DNA of 64,000 nucleotides from Photobacterium toruni (GCF_024529955.1 NZ_AP024854.1:930001-994000); one strand, 5' to 3'. Shown: positions 8,223 to 21,145, counted from the first letter of the stretch. Translations and numbers: made by a program. Notes: generated from the letters alone by a model not told the origin.

Positions 8223-9208
8223 TGAAGAGTGAAAAGAAATTATTATTGGATATTACTAACCTAAAAGTACATTTTAATATTGCGTCTAAATCAGCATGGC
8301 CTTGGAGTCAGCCCACAAAATTAAAAGCCGTTGATGGAATTAATATCGGTGTTTATGAAGGTGAAACATTAGGCGTTGTAGGCGAATCAGGTTGTGGTAA
8401 ATCAACTTTTGCGCGCGCTATTATTGGGTTAGTCGAAGCGACTGATGGTCAAGTGGTATGGCTAGGACAAGATTTGACTAAACTTAATCACAGTGACTTA
8501 CGTCAAAAACGCAAACAGATTCAAATGATTTTCCAAGATCCATTAGCATCACTAAATCCACGTATGACTGTGGGCGAAATTATTGCAGAGCCATTAAAGG
8601 CATTTTATAGTCAATTGTCGGCAGAGGAAGTAAAACAACAAGTGCAGGCAGTAATGACTAAAGTTGGATTATTACCCAACGTAATTAACCGCTATCCACA
8701 TGAATTTTCTGGTGGTCAATGTCAGCGAATTGGTATTGCACGAGCACTGATTTTAAAGCCTAAGATGATTATTTGTGATGAGCCAGTATCAGCACTTGAT
8801 GTATCTATTCAAGCTCAAGTGGTAAATTTACTTAAATCATTACAAAAAGAAATGGGATTAAGCTTAATTTTTATTGCGCACGATTTGTCTGTTGTTAAAC
8901 ATATTTCAGATCGTGTATTGGTGATGTATTTAGGTAATGCTGTTGAGATGGGGGATACAAAGACTCTTTTTGCTAATCCTCAACATCCTTATACAAAGGC
9001 ATTAATGTCTGCCGTACCTATTCCTGATCCGCAATTAGAGCGTAATAAACATATAGAGTTGCTGGAGGGTGATTTACCTTCACCGATGAATCCACCATCT
9101 GGCTGTGTTTTTCGTACTCGCTGCCCGAAAGCTATCGCTATTTGTGCCGAGCAAAAACCTGAACTGCTAGGCACATATCAGCATACTGTAGCGTGTTTAG
9201 AGGTTTAA
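8222..9208 (+). CDS. oppF: Oligopeptide ABC transporter ATP-binding protein OppF
   Basis: Second Opp ATPase (328 aa). Walker A GESGCGKST (about 54-62), signature FSGGQCQRIGIARAL, Walker B MIICDEPVSALD, switch IAHDLSVV. The C-terminal tail has the Cys pattern SGCVFRTRCPKAIAICAEQKP and a final VACLEV, as in OppF/DppF. The N-terminal SAWPWSQPTKLKAVDGIN insert is characteristic of OppF. The TAATG junction suggests translational coupling to oppD. The operon ends at the hairpin at 9218. Confidence 0.96.
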   Translation: MKSEKKLLLDITNLKVHFNIASKSAWPWSQPTKLKAVDGINIGVYEGETLGVVGESGCGKSTFARAIIGLVEATDGQVVWLGQDLTKLNHSDLRQKRKQIQMIFQDPLASLNPRMTVGEIIAEPLKAFYSQLSAEEVKQQVQAVMTKVGLLPNVINRYPHEFSGGQCQRIGIARALILKPKMIICDEPVSALDVSIQAQVVNLLKSLQKEMGLSLIFIAHDLSVVKHISDRVLVMYLGNAVEMGDTKTLFANPQHPYTKALMSAVPIPDPQLERNKHIELLEGDLPSPMNPPSGCVFRTRCPKAIAICAEQKPELLGTYQHTVACLEV

Positions 9209-9217
9209 TTATCAACT

Positions 9218-9259
9218 AGGAATAACGTTTAATTATCAATTGTACGTTATTCCTTTTTA
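9218..9259. terminator. Terminator after oppF
   Basis: Long stem AGGAATAACGT (9218-9228) / ACGTTATTCCT (9244-9254) followed by T-rich sequence. It lies between convergent oppF and the EAL gene and may serve both. Confidence 0.75.
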
Positions 9260-9298
9260 ATGAATTTTGGTGGTTAATTAAAGTTATATTGTTCTGAA

Positions 9299-10873
9299 TT
9301 AGACAGTAAAAATATTATCATGAGTTAAGTCATTAAATGGCATTGGCTTACTGTATAAAAAACCTTGATGGTAACGGATACCTAGTTCGATTAATATTTT
9401 TGCTTGCTGTTCAGTTTCAACACCTTCTGCAATAATTTCAACTTCTGCTTTTTCAGAAAACGCAACTAATGATTTAATAATAGTATTATTTGTTAGTGGG
9501 CTGATATCATCAATGAATACTTTATCTACTTTAATTGTTGTTGCTTGTAATTTCTGTAATGCCAATAGATCACAATAACCGTTGCCTACATCGTCGAGTT
9601 TAATTTGAATACCCATTGCATTTAATTTGAGACAGTTTTTTTCTGCTTGTTTAATATCATCGATCGGAGAACGTTCTGTTAGTTCAAAGGCAATATTATG
9701 TGGTGCAATATGATAATGAGCCAGAGCTGAACATGTAATATCAATAAGTTCTGGATTTTGAAGTACGCTGGCACTGACATTAATATTAAAGTAATAGGGT
9801 AGAGTTTTACCATGCAGTATTTCTAATTTATGGATATCTTTTGCAACAGTATTAATTAATTGAAATGTTAGTGGCGTAATAACCCCATTTTTTTCACATT
9901 GGGGAATAAACTCATCTGGTAGAATTATTTTACCTTTTTTAGTTTCCCAACGAATTAATACTTCATAGCCACAAACAATATGCTTTTTAGCATCAACAAT
10001 GGGTTGATAGTAAGGTACTAGATGTTTTTGTTTAATTGCATTGAGTATTAAAAAATTAATAATGCTTGTACTACGATAGCGATGATATAGCATTATTAAT
10101 ACCATTAAAATTAAGCAACTTAGAAGAAGCAATAAAAACGGCTTAATATGATTTTGGTAACCAGTAATGACTTGAGGTGTAACATAATATTTTACCCATA
10201 CATGATTATCAAAAGGGATAGATAAAATAGGTTTGATGGTACTATTTAACAGAGGATTTTTTGTTAATAAATTAGATGAAAATATCTTTGAGCCGTAGTT
10301 AGAGTTACCTGTATATAATGTTACACCATTACTCTGGATAGCTTGAATCCAGCAGTTATCACAAGTTTCTGATAATAAAATATTAGTAGGTTGCTTTTCA
10401 ATATCTACTGTAATAATACCACCAACAACATTTTTACTGTATTGGAGAATTGACTCACTATTGTTAGTGTTTGCTACCATTGTAAGGTTACGATTAAATA
10501 AGATTCTTTTTGCTGGTGAGCTATATAATTGATGGAGATTTATATGATCACCACAGATTTTCCCTGAGTGAGTCATTAGACTAATATTACGAATATGTGG
10601 TGAGTAATAACTCGCTCGTTCAAGCTCTGAGATATCTTCATTATCACAGGTATAGGAAAGGTGATATTGGAGGTTTTCCAGTAAACCAGCGGTCGCTTTG
10701 ATACTTTGTAAGTAATTTTCTAATCGTTGATGTTCAAATAATTCAAGATTATATTTGAACATTTGACGACTCATCGTTTGTGAAGTAAGTGCTAACGTCA
10801 CTAGGCTTATTGCAATCAATAAAATCATTAATACAATACTATATAATGAAATTGAAGGACGCCAAATAGTCAC
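9299..10873 (-). CDS. Membrane cyclic-di-GMP phosphodiesterase, CSS-motif/EAL domains
   Basis: 524 aa. A first membrane helix (about 12-30) and a second (about 243-264) enclose a periplasmic sensor with four cysteines (C76, C107, C171, C174). The sensor resembles the CSS-motif family of E. coli PdeB/PdeC, where disulfide state controls activity, although the Cys-Ser-Ser itself reads ICGD here. The C-terminal EAL domain (about 290-515) has EVLIRW in place of EAL, ELTERS, KLDDVGNGY, KVDKVFIDDI and IIAEGVET, so the metal and general-base residues appear present and hydrolysis of c-di-GMP to pGpG is likely. There is no GGDEF domain. GTG start at 10873, with AAGG 9 bases upstream. Confidence 0.9.
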   Translation of the reverse strand: MTIWRPSISLYSIVLMILLIAISLVTLALTSQTMSRQMFKYNLELFEHQRLENYLQSIKATAGLLENLQYHLSYTCDNEDISELERASYYSPHIRNISLMTHSGKICGDHINLHQLYSSPAKRILFNRNLTMVANTNNSESILQYSKNVVGGIITVDIEKQPTNILLSETCDNCWIQAIQSNGVTLYTGNSNYGSKIFSSNLLTKNPLLNSTIKPILSIPFDNHVWVKYYVTPQVITGYQNHIKPFLLLLLSCLILMVLIMLYHRYRSTSIINFLILNAIKQKHLVPYYQPIVDAKKHIVCGYEVLIRWETKKGKIILPDEFIPQCEKNGVITPLTFQLINTVAKDIHKLEILHGKTLPYYFNINVSASVLQNPELIDITCSALAHYHIAPHNIAFELTERSPIDDIKQAEKNCLKLNAMGIQIKLDDVGNGYCDLLALQKLQATTIKVDKVFIDDISPLTNNTIIKSLVAFSEKAEVEIIAEGVETEQQAKILIELGIRYHQGFLYSKPMPFNDLTHDNIFTV

Positions 10874-11141
10874 GATGAAAAGCCTTATTAGTTTTATTAG
10901 ATAATTATTGCTATGAAAATAACAAAAATAAAACCGAAATGCTTCTGAAGAGTTATGAAAATTAGAAAAATTAGAATTGAATATTATTTATTATTTTTTA
11001 TATGGTGCTAATTTATTGTTATTATTAGTTAAGTTTATTATGACCGTTATTGAAGTAATGATGATACGGCTAATTGACTATTAAAATGTACAAAAAATAA
11101 CATGGCTATCGTGCGTTAATTAACTATTAGTGTATTGGCTA
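10874..11141. other. A/T-rich spacer, no gene seen
   Basis: Region between the EAL gene start and the purB terminator. Very A/T-rich, only short ORFs. It should hold the EAL gene promoter, but no convincing boxes could be chosen. Confidence 0.35.
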
Positions 11142-11171
11142 ATAAAAAGGACGTTACAAAATAACGTCCTT
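11142..11171 (-). terminator. Terminator after purB
   Basis: On the minus strand the stem AAGGACGTTA / TAACGTCCTT closes a five-base loop and runs into TTTTTATT. Confidence 0.85.
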
Positions 11172-11203
11172 GATGTTTAATTTATAACTAAACTTAAACT
11201 AAC

Positions 11204-12607
<1,404 letters not shown>

Positions 12608-12611
12608 TTAA

Positions 12612-12639
12612 TATTCAGCCTGATTTTTCAGGCTGAATA
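12612..12639 (-). terminator. Hairpin between hflD and purB
   Basis: Perfect 12-bp stem TATTCAGCCTGA / TCAGGCTGAATA with a four-base loop; on the minus strand it is followed by TTAATTTTG. It could be a partial terminator or an RNA-processing site upstream of purB. Confidence 0.6.
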
Positions 12640-12659
12640 GGTGTTAGCTATGCGTTAAC

Positions 12660-13277
12660 TTAGTTACGTGCAAGCAGGATTTTTGCTTGCTCTAGCATTT
12701 GCTTACGACCAAATAATAAATGACGACGTTTACCACCAACTTGGCTCCAAAGTACGGCACTACGAACTGCGGCAAGTAATAATGCTCGAACTCGGTGCTG
12801 AACATGGGGCTGTTGTAATTGCGCTGGCGTACCTGATACTTGAATCCGTGGTCCTAATGGACTAATGATATCTAAGTAAATACTGGCAATATTACTCAGC
12901 ATTTGCTCATCAAGTATTTCAAAATGAACCGTTTGACGCTTTAATGTGCTGACGCGATCACCCAGTTGCGCCATGCTATCACGACGAGCTGATAATTTGC
13001 GCTCAAGTGCCATAACGCCAACAAGGTAACGAGTAATCTCACTGCCTGATGATGAACCATCAATATCGCGTACCATTGATTCTAAACCGATACGTAAATC
13101 AGCTTCACTGCCGTAGACGCCTACCGTATTGGCAGGATCTGTTGCCATAATGCTATTGAGCATCGTGGTTAATGCTGCTGAATCACAATTGCCATTACGG
13201 GCAACGTCTTGAACTAATTTGACTGCTTGGCACATGCCTGCAAACGCAATCGTTCGATCATAAATAGAGTAAGCCAC
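12660..13277 (-). CDS. hflD: High frequency lysogenization protein HflD
   Basis: Helical, membrane-associated protein named from its effect on phage lambda CII in E. coli; its housekeeping role is unclear. Family blocks: [21 protein letters not shown] at the N-terminus, [33 protein letters not shown] and [29 protein letters not shown] prefer the GTG start at 13277 (205 aa, MAYSIYDR) over the TTG at 13283, because GGAG lies 9 bases before GTG but only 3 before TTG. It lies 14 bases after mnmA, in the conserved mnmA-hflD-purB order. Confidence 0.94.
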   Translation of the reverse strand: MAYSIYDRTIAFAGMCQAVKLVQDVARNGNCDSAALTTMLNSIMATDPANTVGVYGSEADLRIGLESMVRDIDGSSSGSEITRYLVGVMALERKLSARRDSMAQLGDRVSTLKRQTVHFEILDEQMLSNIASIYLDIISPLGPRIQVSGTPAQLQQPHVQHRVRALLLAAVRSAVLWSQVGGKRRHLLFGRKQMLEQAKILLARN

Positions 13278-13291
13278 GCGCAAAAACTCCT

Positions 13292-14413
<1,122 letters not shown>

Positions 14414-14615
14414 CTACTGTCGCTAATTTAGTGTTAAGAGCGTAATTCTAACAGAAACCCTGCGCCTGAAACAGATCGAGAATAAAATCACACTTTAATA
14501 AATAGTTATTAATGCGAACAACAGTATTTATAAAAACAGCCATGAGAGAAAAAGTCTTTATAAAACAGATGTATAAATAATAATAAGCCCCTATTTATTA
14601 TCATAGCTGTCTATC

Positions 14616-14651
14616 TTACGCCAAATAGCAAACGTTTGCTATTTGGCGTAA
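14616..14651. promoter_or_regulatory. Perfect 36-bp palindrome with PurR-box core
   Basis: Two 18-base half sites form an exact inverted repeat with no spacer. The centre, AGCAAACGTTTGCT (14627-14640), contains GCAAACGTTTGC, the core of the PurR/LacI-family operator (consensus ACGCAAACGTTTGCGT). It lies about 210 bases upstream of mnmA and downstream of rluE. No T-tract follows on either strand, so a terminator is unlikely. PurR control of the cluster that ends with purB would make biological sense; this is inference. Confidence 0.55.
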
Positions 14652-14724
14652 TCATAGAGGATGTCATTAAAAATGTGTAGTTTTTTGTTGAAGGAAATAG
14701 TTTTATGCGATTAATAGGAATAAT

Positions 14725-14750
14725 GCGCTCTGATGTTAAACATAGAGCGC
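14725..14750 (-). terminator. Probable rluE terminator
   Basis: Stem GCGCTCT (14725-14731) / AGAGCGC (14744-14750) with ATGTT/AACAT-like pairing inside. On the minus strand it is followed by ATTATTCC, a weak U-tract, 20 bases after the rluE stop. Confidence 0.5.
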
Positions 14751-14769
14751 GATTAGTCTAACAGCTATA

Positions 14770-15420
14770 TTAAGCTTGCATCGGATTTGGAAGGGTAATT
14801 TCTTTCCATTCACCTGGGGCTAAATCGGCCACAGTCCATTGTGCCATTTGATAGCGAATTAACCGTAAGGTTGGAAAGCCAATATGTGCCGTCATACGAC
14901 GAACTTGACGGTTACGACCTTCACGTAAAGTAATGGCTAGCCATGTGGTTGGAATATTTTTACGTTCACGAATCGGTGGCGTGCGATCCCAGATCTGTGG
15001 TGATTCGATTACTTCCACGCCAGCAGGTAATGTTGGACCATCTTTTAATGTCACGCCATTACGCAATTGTTGTAAATCTTCAGCGGTAGGTGCACCTTCC
15101 ACTTGTACCCAATAAACTTTTGCTTGTTTTGACTGAGGTTGTGTCAGCCGAGCTTGCAAAATACCATCATTGGTTAATACCAGTAATCCTTCACTATCTT
15201 TATCTAATCTTCCGGCAGGATAAACATCTTTTACCGGAATGAAATCAGCTAAAGTACTGTCACCTGGTTCACCCGAAAATTGAGTCAAAGTGTTAAATGG
15301 TTTGTTAAATAAAATCACTTTTTGTGGTCCACGAGGACGCTTCGGTTTATTTATTTTTCTTGACGCTCTACGCTCATTATTGGCACGAAGAGGTTGACGA
15401 TTTGTGGTGTTTGGCTTCAT
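14770..15420 (-). CDS. rluE: 23S rRNA pseudouridine synthase RluE (RsuA/RluB/RluE family)
   Basis: Makes pseudouridine at position 2457 of E. coli 23S rRNA (function by family). The basic N-terminal tail ([20 protein letters not shown]) precedes VILFNKPF. The catalytic Asp is in [18 protein letters not shown], and the second motif is [24 protein letters not shown]. There is no S4 domain, as expected for RluE. I choose ATG 15420 (216 aa); a GTG at 15459 would add 13 residues ([13 protein letters not shown]) without a visible ribosome site. Divergent from icd with a short shared promoter region. Confidence 0.92.
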   Translation of the reverse strand: MKPNTTNRQPLRANNERRASRKINKPKRPRGPQKVILFNKPFNTLTQFSGEPGDSTLADFIPVKDVYPAGRLDKDSEGLLVLTNDGILQARLTQPQSKQAKVYWVQVEGAPTAEDLQQLRNGVTLKDGPTLPAGVEVIESPQIWDRTPPIRERKNIPTTWLAITLREGRNRQVRRMTAHIGFPTLRLIRYQMAQWTVADLAPGEWKEITLPNPMQA

Positions 15421-15563
15421 AAATACGCGTTGTTGTGAGAGTTGAGGATTTGGACACACTTATTATACGTGAAAAATTACACAATTGACGTATTGATAAA
15501 ATTTAAAGTATGATTTGCTCGCTTCTTACAAAATGATAACAAATGGATGCCAGGAGATTTAAA

Positions 15564-16817
15564 ATGGATAGTAAAGTAATTATACCAACAGCGGGTCAGA
15601 AAATCACAATAGACGCTGAAGGCAAATTGATTGTTCCTAATACCCCGATTATTCCGTACATCGAAGGTGACGGTATCGGGATCGATGTAAGTCCAGCAAT
15701 GATTAAAGTTGTGGATGCTGCTGTAAAGAAAGCGTACGCCGGAGACCGTAAAATTGAGTGGATGGAAATCTACACGGGTGAAAAATCAACCCAAGTTTAC
15801 GGCGATGACGCATGGCTTCCACAAGAAACTCTTGATTTTATTAGCGAATATAAAGTTGCTATTAAAGGTCCACTAACAACCCCTGTTGGTGGCGGTATTC
15901 GTTCCCTTAACGTAGCATTGCGTCAAGAGCTTGATTTATATATTTGTGTACGTCCAGTACGTTATTTTGATGGTGTACCAAGTCCGGTTAAACGTCCTGA
16001 ACTAACTGACATGGTTATTTACCGTGAAAATTCAGAAGACATTTATGCAGGTGTTGAATACCAAGCCGGCACACCTGAAGCTGATAAAGTAATTCAGTTT
16101 TTACAACAAGAAATGGGTGTGACTAAAATTCGTTTCCCTCAACAGTGTGGTATTGGTATTAAACCCGTATCAGAAGCGGGTACTAAACGTTTAATACGTG
16201 CAGCTATTCAATATACCATTGATAATGATCGTGATTCGTTAACTTTAGTCCATAAAGGTAACATCATGAAATTTACCGAAGGTGCATTTAAAGATTGGGG
16301 TTACGATGTTGCGCTTCAAGAATTTGGTGCTGAATTACTTGATGGCGGTCCTTGGATGACGTTAAAGAATCCAAACACAAGCAAAGAAATTGTGATTAAA
16401 GATTGTATTGCAGATGCGTTTTTACAGCAGATTTTACTGCGCCCTGAAGAATACGATGTTATTGCAACCATGAACTTAAATGGCGATTACATTTCGGATG
16501 CTTTAGCAGCTCAAGTCGGCGGTATCGGTATTGCTCCTGGTGCTAACATTGGTGATGGTGTCGCTTTATTTGAAGCAACGCATGGTACTGCACCTAAATA
16601 TGCGGGCCAAGATAAAGTTAATCCAGGCTCATTGATTCTTTCCGCTGAAATGATGCTGCGTCATATGGGTTGGATAGAAGCGGCTGACTTGATTATTAGC
16701 TCAATGGAAGCAGCAATCAGTAATAAGACAGTAACGTATGATTTTGAACGTCTAATGGACGGAGCTAATCTGCGTAAATGTTCTGAATTTGCTGATGATA
16801 TGATTGAACAAATGTAA
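15564..16817 (+). CDS. icd: NADP-dependent isocitrate dehydrogenase
   Basis: TCA-cycle enzyme: isocitrate plus NADP to 2-oxoglutarate, CO2 and NADPH. 417 aa from ATG 15564, chosen because AGGAG (15552-15556) is 7 bases upstream; the in-frame ATG at 15543 precedes that site. The phosphorylatable Ser and substrate Arg cluster is [27 protein letters not shown], the metal-binding Asp residues lie in [14 protein letters not shown], and the NADP-binding region has [20 protein letters not shown]. The intact AceK-type phosphorylation Ser context suggests control at the glyoxylate branch, though aceK is not in the window. Confidence 0.97.
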   Translation: MDSKVIIPTAGQKITIDAEGKLIVPNTPIIPYIEGDGIGIDVSPAMIKVVDAAVKKAYAGDRKIEWMEIYTGEKSTQVYGDDAWLPQETLDFISEYKVAIKGPLTTPVGGGIRSLNVALRQELDLYICVRPVRYFDGVPSPVKRPELTDMVIYRENSEDIYAGVEYQAGTPEADKVIQFLQQEMGVTKIRFPQQCGIGIKPVSEAGTKRLIRAAIQYTIDNDRDSLTLVHKGNIMKFTEGAFKDWGYDVALQEFGAELLDGGPWMTLKNPNTSKEIVIKDCIADAFLQQILLRPEEYDVIATMNLNGDYISDALAAQVGGIGIAPGANIGDGVALFEATHGTAPKYAGQDKVNPGSLILSAEMMLRHMGWIEAADLIISSMEAAISNKTVTYDFERLMDGANLRKCSEFADDMIEQM

Positions 16818-16845
16818 TTATTAGTGTCATTTACAAATGACAAAG

Positions 16846-16871
16846 GGCTCAGCATTTGCTGGGCCTTTTTT
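16846..16871 (+). terminator. Terminator after icd
   Basis: Stem GGCTCAGC / GCTGGGCC (one G-U pair), loop ATTT, then six T. Confidence 0.88.
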
Positions 16872-16937
16872 ATGATACGAATAGGATATTGAGCTGTCGA
16901 TTGGTAATACTAATCACAATAATTTTTTGAGTTCTTT

Positions 16938-16982
16938 CGTCATTCTTTACCGTGAATGTTCGCGAGGGCAGCAGGGAGTCTA
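16938..16982. repeat. Dispersed 45-nt repeat, copy 1
   Basis: The segment begins CGTCATTCTTTACCG and ends AGGGAGTCTA. It matches a second copy at 38916-38960 at 36 of 45 positions, including CGTCATTCT, GAATG, CGCGAGGGC and AGGGA-TCTA. It resembles the CGTCATTCCCGCGAA…GGGAATCTA repeats scattered in many gammaproteobacterial genomes. Not coding. Confidence 0.75.
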
Positions 16983-17411
16983 ATGCTTTTGAAAATGGCC
17001 ATTTAATTAATGGGATTAGTATAAGAATGCTATATATACAGAGTATTCATGCTGGTAATGTAACCAAGAATACGATTCTCTCGTGCGCTAACTCTCAAAT
17101 AGAGAAAGAGATAAGACCGCAGATATAGGCAGGTAATCAAAATTGGCATAGGATGGAAATACCACTTAATCAATGTGATTTTTTTGTTAAAATAATCGAA
17201 TGGTAAATGGCGTTTTGATGCCATTTATAAGACGTCATAAATAATGTATTTTTATGCAAAATTTATTCGTTTTTCAATTTGTGTCAAACGAATGATTGAT
17301 AAGGTTATTAAGATAAACTTATAGAGAGCGTTTTAATAACAATAGATGATTGTCGAAGTCGATGTGTAATTAGTATATTGTATCTATCATTGGAAATTTG
17401 GTTTCAAGTTA
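16983..17411. other. Non-coding stretch between icd and cspD
   Basis: About 430 A/T-rich bases in which I see no credible gene. A 64-codon minus-strand ORF at 17030-17224 lacks a ribosome site and has no recognisable sequence. Confidence 0.45.
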
Positions 17412-17442
17412 ATAAATAAAAGGTGGAATAAGCCCACCTTTT
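17412..17442 (-). terminator. Terminator after cspD
   Basis: Stem AAAAGGTGG (17418-17426) / CCACCTTTT (17434-17442), loop of seven; the minus strand continues TATTTATT. Confidence 0.8.
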
Positions 17443-17467
17443 AATGTGCAATCAATCTTGGATCCGC

Positions 17468-17689
17468 TTATTTGGCTTCATCGCCATGAGCAGGGATAAT
17501 AGCACTTGCATGGTAACCTTTAGGACCAGTTTGAACCTCGTAGTTCACTTGTTGACCTGCCTTAAGTGTTCGATAACCATCCATCTGAATTGTTGAATAG
17601 TGAGCGAAAATATCGTCATCACCTTCTTCAGAGCAGATGAAGCCAAATCCTTTGGCATTATTGAACCATTTCACTGTACCTGTTGCCAT
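17468..17689 (-). CDS. cspD: Cold-shock-like protein CspD
   Basis: 73-aa single OB-fold protein. RNP1-like KGFGFICSEEG and RNP2-like DIFAHYSTI are present, and GYRTLKAGQQVNYEVQTGPKG marks it as CspD rather than CspA; the short C-terminal tail APAHGDEAK-like segment is also CspD-typical. In E. coli CspD inhibits DNA replication in stationary phase. ATG 17689 is chosen over the longer ORF because the chain then starts MATGTVKWFNNAKG. Divergent from clpS, the same arrangement as E. coli. Confidence 0.95.
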   Translation of the reverse strand: MATGTVKWFNNAKGFGFICSEEGDDDIFAHYSTIQMDGYRTLKAGQQVNYEVQTGPKGYHASAIIPAHGDEAK

Positions 17690-17910
17690 GCTTATACATC
17701 CTTTTTGCATTCAAGTTCCATTTGACATTAGTTATACATTTAGTAATGTCTTATTGCATACTAATGCGATTTTGATGCAGATAATATCTACTATAATTTA
17801 CAATGTAGTAAAATAAACTAGTCAGTCAAGTATTGTTTGTAACATTTTGATAAAATCTTTTATTAACTTGGCTATAGCCAGCTCACGAATTAATGAACTA
17901 AGATAAAACT

Positions 17911-18231
17911 ATGAGTAAGTTATACGAATGGATGAATCCTGAATCTGATGTGTTAGATAAAGAAGAAATCCAAGTTAAGCCGCCATCGATGTATAAAGTA
18001 GTACTAAATAATGATGATTATACGCCGATGGATTTTGTAATTGATGTGTTGCAAACGTTTTTTTCCATGGATCTGGAGAAAGCATCTCAGTTAATGCTCG
18101 CGGTACATTATGAAGGTAAAGCCATTTGTGGCACCTTCACCGCAGAAGTAGCAGAAACAAAAGTTGCACAAGTAATGATGTACGCACGGGAAAATGAACA
18201 CCCGTTGTTGTGTACGATGGAAAAAGCATAA
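17911..18231 (+). CDS. clpS: ClpA adaptor protein ClpS
   Basis: N-recognin that binds proteins bearing N-terminal Leu, Phe, Trp or Tyr and hands them to ClpAP. 106 aa. The flexible N-terminus is followed by the folded core starting [25 protein letters not shown], whose NDD-TPM motif is the substrate pocket; [19 protein letters not shown] is the second conserved block. It lies 47 bases before clpA and probably shares its transcript. Aat and Bpt, which create its substrates, are encoded 1-2 kb beyond clpA. Confidence 0.96.
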   Translation: MSKLYEWMNPESDVLDKEEIQVKPPSMYKVVLNNDDYTPMDFVIDVLQTFFSMDLEKASQLMLAVHYEGKAICGTFTAEVAETKVAQVMMYARENEHPLLCTMEKA

Positions 18232-18278
18232 TCTTTTTCCGGCACGCCATATTGAGTGGTTTTTAGGGGAGGTGCCTT

Positions 18279-20549
18279 ATGCTAAATAAAGAACTTGAAG
18301 CAAGCCTGAATGGTGCATTTGCACGAGCAAGGGAAAAGCGTCATGAGTTTATGACGGTAGAACATTTATTAATGGCACTATTAGATAATGTCGCCACACA
18401 AGAGGCATTATTAGCGTGTCGTGCAGATCTTGATCTGCTGCGTAAAGAGCTAGATTCTTTTATTGAACAAACAACACCCTTAATTCCAGTGGATGACGAG
18501 AGTCGTGAAACCCAACCAACATTGAGTTTTCAACGGGTGTTACAGCGTGCAGTATTCCATGTTCAGTCTTCTGGTCGCAGTGAAGTGACTGGTGCTAACG
18601 TCTTGGTTGCGATTTTTAGCGAACAAGAATCACATGCCGCATATTTGCTAAAGAAAAGTGATATTAGCCGTCTTGATGTCGTGAATTTTATTTCTCATGG
18701 TACTGTTAAAGGCAGTGATAATGATGATGTAAATTCATCTGAGATTGGTAATTCTGAGGAACAACGCATAGAGCAAGGCGGTTCTGAAGATAAGCTTGAG
18801 AACTTTGCCACTAACCTTAACCAATTAGCAAAATCGGGCGGTATTGATCCTCTGATTGGTCGAGATAAAGAGCTTGAGCGTACAGTACAAGTACTTTGTC
18901 GTCGTCGAAAAAATAATCCGCTATTAGTGGGCGAAGCTGGTGTGGGTAAAACGGCAATTGCGGAAGGTCTGGCATGGCGTATCGTTGAAGGCCAAGTGCC
19001 TGAAATTATTCAAGACTGTGTGATTTATTCACTTGATATTGGTTCGTTATTAGCGGGTACTAAGTATCGTGGTGATTTTGAAAAGCGTTTTAAAGGTATT
19101 TTAAAGCAGCTTGAGAAAGAAGAGCACGCGATTTTATTTATTGATGAAATCCATACCATTATCGGTGCAGGTGCAGCATCTGGTGGTCAAGTTGATGCTG
19201 CGAATTTACTTAAACCATTATTAAGTAGCGGTAAATTACGTTGCATGGGATCAACAACGTATCAAGAATATAGCAATATTTTTGAAAAAGAACGTGCACT
19301 GTCGCGTCGTTTCCAAAAAATTGATGTGGTTGAACCATCACTGGATGACACTACTAAGATTTTGATGGGTTTAAAATCAAAATATGAAGCTCACCATGAA
19401 GTTCGTTTTACCAATAAAGCGATTCGTGCAGCGGTTGAGTTATCAGCTAAATATATTAATGAACGTCACTTACCCGATAAAGCGATTGATGTTATTGATG
19501 AAGCGGGCGCACGTTGTCGTTTAGCGCCGGCAAGTCGCCGTAAGAAAACGGTTAACGTCGGTGATATTGAAGCCATGATTGCAAAAATGGCTCGTATTCC
19601 AGAGAAATCAATTTCAAGTAGTGATCGTGATGTACTACAGACACTTGATAGCCGCTTGAAAATGTTGGTATTTGGTCAAGATGGTGCCATTGATGTATTA
19701 ACTGAAGCGATCAAATTAAGTCGTGCAGGGTTAAGTGCTGATAATAAGCCAGTTGGTTCATTCTTATTTGCAGGCCCAACGGGTGTTGGTAAGACTGAAG
19801 TAACAGTACAGCTAGCACGTACGATGGGCATTGAGCTGTTGCGTTTTGATATGTCTGAGTACATGGAACGTCATACAGTTAGCCGCTTAATCGGTGCGCC
19901 TCCTGGCTATGTTGGCTATGATCAAGGTGGTTTATTAACTGACGCGGTAATTAAGAATCCGCACTCAGTGGTATTGCTTGATGAAATTGAGAAAGCGCAC
20001 CCTGATGTATTTAATTTATTATTACAAATAATGGATAACGGTACCCTTACAGATAATAACGGCCGTAAAGCGGATTTCCGTAATGTTATTTTTGTAATGA
20101 CAACCAATGCTGGTGTGACGGAAACAGTACGTAAATCAATTGGTCTTATTCAGCAGGATCATAGCCATGATGCAATGACCGAGATCAAACGCGTATTTAC
20201 ACCAGAATTCCGTAACCGTCTTGATAATATTATTTGGTTTAATCATCTAGAAAAAGACATTATTGGCCAAGTGGTTGATAAGTTTATTGTAGAATTACAA
20301 GCACAACTTGATGTACGCGGTGTATCAATGGAAGTGTCTGAGCGTGCACGTGAGTGGATGTCAGAGAAAGGCTATGATAAAGCGATGGGTGCACGTCCAA
20401 TGGCACGTGTTATTCAAGAGAAGCTTAAAAAGCCACTTGCCAATGAATTGTTGTTTGGTTCATTAGTTAGTGGTGGTTCAGTTCGTGTTGATTACATCGA
20501 TGGCGAACTGGATTTCCAATTCAGCAGTGAAATGGAAGCAGCTCACTAA
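18279..20549 (+). CDS. clpA: ATP-dependent Clp protease ATP-binding subunit ClpA
   Basis: AAA+ unfoldase that feeds substrates to ClpP. 756 aa, standard length. The N-domain begins [31 protein letters not shown]. The first ATPase module has Walker A GEAGVGKT (about 218-225) and Walker [11 protein letters not shown]. The second has GPTGVGKT (about 499-506) and [20 protein letters not shown]. There is no ClpB-type middle coiled coil. SD GGGGAGGTG precedes ATG 18279. A long hairpin terminator follows. ClpP is not in the window. Confidence 0.97.
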   Translation: MLNKELEASLNGAFARAREKRHEFMTVEHLLMALLDNVATQEALLACRADLDLLRKELDSFIEQTTPLIPVDDESRETQPTLSFQRVLQRAVFHVQSSGRSEVTGANVLVAIFSEQESHAAYLLKKSDISRLDVVNFISHGTVKGSDNDDVNSSEIGNSEEQRIEQGGSEDKLENFATNLNQLAKSGGIDPLIGRDKELERTVQVLCRRRKNNPLLVGEAGVGKTAIAEGLAWRIVEGQVPEIIQDCVIYSLDIGSLLAGTKYRGDFEKRFKGILKQLEKEEHAILFIDEIHTIIGAGAASGGQVDAANLLKPLLSSGKLRCMGSTTYQEYSNIFEKERALSRRFQKIDVVEPSLDDTTKILMGLKSKYEAHHEVRFTNKAIRAAVELSAKYINERHLPDKAIDVIDEAGARCRLAPASRRKKTVNVGDIEAMIAKMARIPEKSISSSDRDVLQTLDSRLKMLVFGQDGAIDVLTEAIKLSRAGLSADNKPVGSFLFAGPTGVGKTEVTVQLARTMGIELLRFDMSEYMERHTVSRLIGAPPGYVGYDQGGLLTDAVIKNPHSVVLLDEIEKAHPDVFNLLLQIMDNGTLTDNNGRKADFRNVIFVMTTNAGVTETVRKSIGLIQQDHSHDAMTEIKRVFTPEFRNRLDNIIWFNHLEKDIIGQVVDKFIVELQAQLDVRGVSMEVSERAREWMSEKGYDKAMGARPMARVIQEKLKKPLANELLFGSLVSGGSVRVDYIDGELDFQFSSEMEAAH

Positions 20550-20579
20550 CTGAATATTGTTAGCGTATCTTTTATAAAC

Positions 20580-20620
20580 AAAAACGCCGTAGATAGTAAC
20601 AACTATCTGCGGCGTTTTTA
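20580..20620 (+). terminator. Terminator after clpA
   Basis: About 18-bp stem from AAAAACGCCG to CGGCGTTTTT with one mismatch pair. It lies between convergent clpA and infA and is nearly symmetrical. Confidence 0.88.
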
Positions 20621-20649
20621 TGTTATGACTCTTGTTATCATCATTCGCT

Positions 20650-20680
20650 AAAATAAAACCCAGCAAATAGGCTGGGTTTT
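20650..20680 (-). terminator. Terminator after infA
   Basis: Stem AAAACCCAGC (20655-20664) / GCTGGGTTTT (20671-20680); T-rich on the minus side. Confidence 0.85.
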
Positions 20681-20709
20681 ATTTGCAGCACTAATCTTTT
20701 AGAGAAAGA

Positions 20710-20937
<228 letters not shown>

Positions 20938-21145
20938 TTAGGCTACCAGCCATTCATCTTGATCGGGCTGGATAATGCCTTGAAACTGTTTGAGTGTAAA
21001 GTTTAGGACGTAATTTTACCCTCGCCAGCTGTTTTTGTCAGCTTTTGTTCGCGATTAATCCATTTTTTCTCAGTGAATTAACAAAAGCAGATGTAAAACT
21101 ATCGTTGTTGCGGTTATTTTAACCACTTTGTTTTTTTTCTAATAA

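Noticed and set aside
17030..17224. 64-codon minus ORF between icd and cspD
   Set aside because: No ribosome binding site and no recognisable protein features.
20566..20709. Serine tRNA gene expected between clpA and infA
   Set aside because: E. coli has one there; here the gap contains only two terminators and no cloverleaf.
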